A stretch of DNA of 64,000 bases from Longispora sp040681875 (GTDB lineage Bacteria > Actinomycetota > Actinomycetes > Mycobacteriales > Micromonosporaceae), in the NCBI RefSeq assembly GCF_040681875.1, contig NZ_JBFAZP010000003.1:186001-250000 (forward strand), in the 5' to 3' direction. Below the pieces are notes generated by a model. The model saw nothing but the letters and a program-made list of their open reading frames with translations. It was not told the DNA's origin and ran no database searches. The position numbers were made by a program, and so were the translations under genes. Below are positions 62,990-64,000 of this stretch, one piece after another. Within the stretch, counting starts at the first letter, position 1. Each line of letters starts with the position of its first letter.

Positions 62990-63343
62990 TCAGCCCTCGA
63001 AGTCGGCGACCGGCCGGACCTCGATCGTGCCGCCGCCGCGCGACCCGGGGCAGCGGGCGGCCCAGTCCAGCGCGGCGTCGAGGTCGGGCACGTCGATGAC
63101 GTAGTAGCCGCCGAGCACCTCCCGGGTCTCGGCGAACGGCCCGTCGGTGACCGTGCGGTCGCCGGCGTCGCCGACCCGGACCGTCGTGGCCGTGGTCAGG
63201 TCCGCCAGGGAGTGCCCGGCGACGAAGATGCCCGCCTCCTGGACCTCCTTGTCGTAGGCCATCCACTCCTCGAACACCGGCGGGGTGCACAGGCTCGCGT
63301 CCTCGGGCTGCGCGGCGGCGTAGATCAGCATCATGTACTTCAC
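62990..63343 (-). CDS. YCII/DGPF-domain protein
   Basis: 117 residues from GTG 63343. MKYMMLIYAAAQPEDASLCT is the family start, TVTDGPFAETREVLGGYYVI contains the DGPF motif, and DAALDWAARCPGSRGGGTIE the C-terminal strand. The family pairs with ECF42 sigma factors and is thought to take part in their regulation. It lies immediately upstream of that sigma gene. Confidence 0.93.
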   Translation of the reverse strand: MKYMMLIYAAAQPEDASLCTPPVFEEWMAYDKEVQEAGIFVAGHSLADLTTATTVRVGDAGDRTVTDGPFAETREVLGGYYVIDVPDLDAALDWAARCPGSRGGGTIEVRPVADFEG

Positions 63344-63551
63344 GGTGTCACTCCTGTGGTCCTCGCGGGGCGGGGTCGCCCCACAGCATGACGACGAACG
63401 ACGACCTCCGGGATCGACACCCCCGATCCAGAACTTTTTCCGGGTACGCGTCCCGCGCGCTCCGTGTGGCGCGCGACACGCCGCAGCGCCCGGAGGCGAG
63501 GTAATTCACACTTTGTTCACGGCGGTGTCCTCCGGTGACACGATGGGGGCC

Positions 63552-64000
63552 ATGACCTTCCTCGCCGAGACGACGGCGCCGCCCGCGCCCTGGTGGGAGC
63601 TGGAACGATCGGCTCTCGCCCGGCTCGCGGCCGGCTGGTCGTCGCGGCTCACCCCGGCCGAGCTCGAACCGCTGCGCAGCCTCGGGGACCGCCTCGACGC
63701 CGCCGAGCTGGCCCAGGTGCTGCTGCCCGTGGCCCTGCTCGTGGAGGCGTACGCGACGGGCACCCAGGCCCGGCAGAACGCCCTCGACACGCTCCTGGCC
63801 AGCGTCGACACCCCCGGCCCGCCGCACGCCCCGTTCGTGATCGGCATCGCCGGCGGGGTGGCGGTCGGCAAGTCCACGGTCGCCCGGGTGCTCCGCGAAC
63901 TGCTGTCCCGCGGCCCCGGCCACCCCAACGTCGAGCTGATCACCACCGACGGTTTCCTGCTGCCCAACGCCGAGCTGGAGCGCCGGGGGCTGATGAGCCG
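63552..64000 (+). CDS. coaA: type I pantothenate kinase, 3' end outside the window
   Basis: The first 149 residues from ATG 63552. PWWELERSALARLAAGWSSR and LTPAELEPLRSLGDRLDAAE are the usual N-terminal helices; GIAGGVAVGKSTVARVLREL is the P-loop, with Gly where Ser is common, and ELITTDGFLLPNAELERRGL the substrate segment. It phosphorylates pantothenate in coenzyme A synthesis. CACGAT lies 7 nt before the ATG, and GTGTC/GACAC (near 63526-63540) form a small inverted repeat upstream. Confidence 0.93.
   Translation, partial: MTFLAETTAPPAPWWELERSALARLAAGWSSRLTPAELEPLRSLGDRLDAAELAQVLLPVALLVEAYATGTQARQNALDTLLASVDTPGPPHAPFVIGIAGGVAVGKSTVARVLRELLSRGPGHPNVELITTDGFLLPNAELERRGLMS

Overview
The window is very GC-rich, uses GTG and ATG starts freely, has short intergenic gaps, and carries families typical of soil actinomycetes: UvrA-like DrrC-type ATPases, an ECF sigma factor with a YCII partner, WYL, MarR and TetR regulators, PIG-L deacetylases, and DUF2254 and DUF488 proteins. 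It is almost certainly chromosomal DNA of an actinobacterium, plausibly Micromonosporaceae; that last step is inference. I see no rRNA, tRNA, CRISPR array, insertion sequence or phage gene.

Layout. 0-12 kb: two acetyltransferases, a lipoprotein, a MacB/FtsX-type ABC exporter, a divergent TetR/SDR pair, an unknown HTH/zinc-ribbon protein, an alpha/beta hydrolase, a nucleotidyltransferase, a VOC protein and gluconokinase. 12-20 kb: a cyclopropane-fatty-acid synthase coupled to a histidine phosphatase, tsaD and def back to back, the first UvrA-like ATPase, a metallophosphoesterase, then an unusual IS30-type-HTH/MarR regulator. 20-30 kb: a TetR-controlled ABC-2 exporter with two separate ATPases, a secreted PIG-L deacetylase with a lectin propeller, a PadR/HAAS-like pair, ribA translationally linked to a MarR gene, and a cupin/MarR divergent pair.

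30-42 kb is the most unusual part. An FTCD_C-type (FchA-like) cyclohydrolase overlaps a FolD-like gene whose catalytic lysine is leucine. Next comes an epoxide-hydrolase homologue that has lost its nucleophile and catalytic histidine, divergent from a second UvrA-like ATPase. Then follow an acetyltransferase, a rifampicin monooxygenase (rox) with a leader peptide and attenuator-like hairpin, a nucleotidyltransferase, another acetyltransferase behind a possible short uORF, an orphan UMP kinase, and an AT-rich, palindrome-dense region before an ADP-ribosylglycohydrolase. Several of these are drug-protection families, so this may be a resistance or self-protection neighbourhood. A LysR gene here is broken by a single-base frameshift.

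42-64 kb: a WYL regulator facing RidA across a 14-bp perfect inverted repeat, DUF488, HIT, a MetE-like enzyme, MOSC, a MarR/VOC divergent pair with two operator copies, a DUF2254 membrane protein, an S9 peptidase, nitroreductase, Fe/Mn superoxide dismutase, a B-lectin/LysM protein without a signal peptide, a two-component system divergent from a LolA/RseB-like protein with an ABC exporter, an AraC/GyrI-like regulator, the ECF sigma/YCII pair, and the start of coaA.

Two themes recur. About twenty genes have a TANNNT-like -10 box exactly 6-7 nt before the start codon and no Shine-Dalgarno, indicating abundant leaderless mRNAs. Most divergent regulator/target pairs keep a clear inverted repeat in the shared promoter, so many local regulatory circuits can be read from the sequence.
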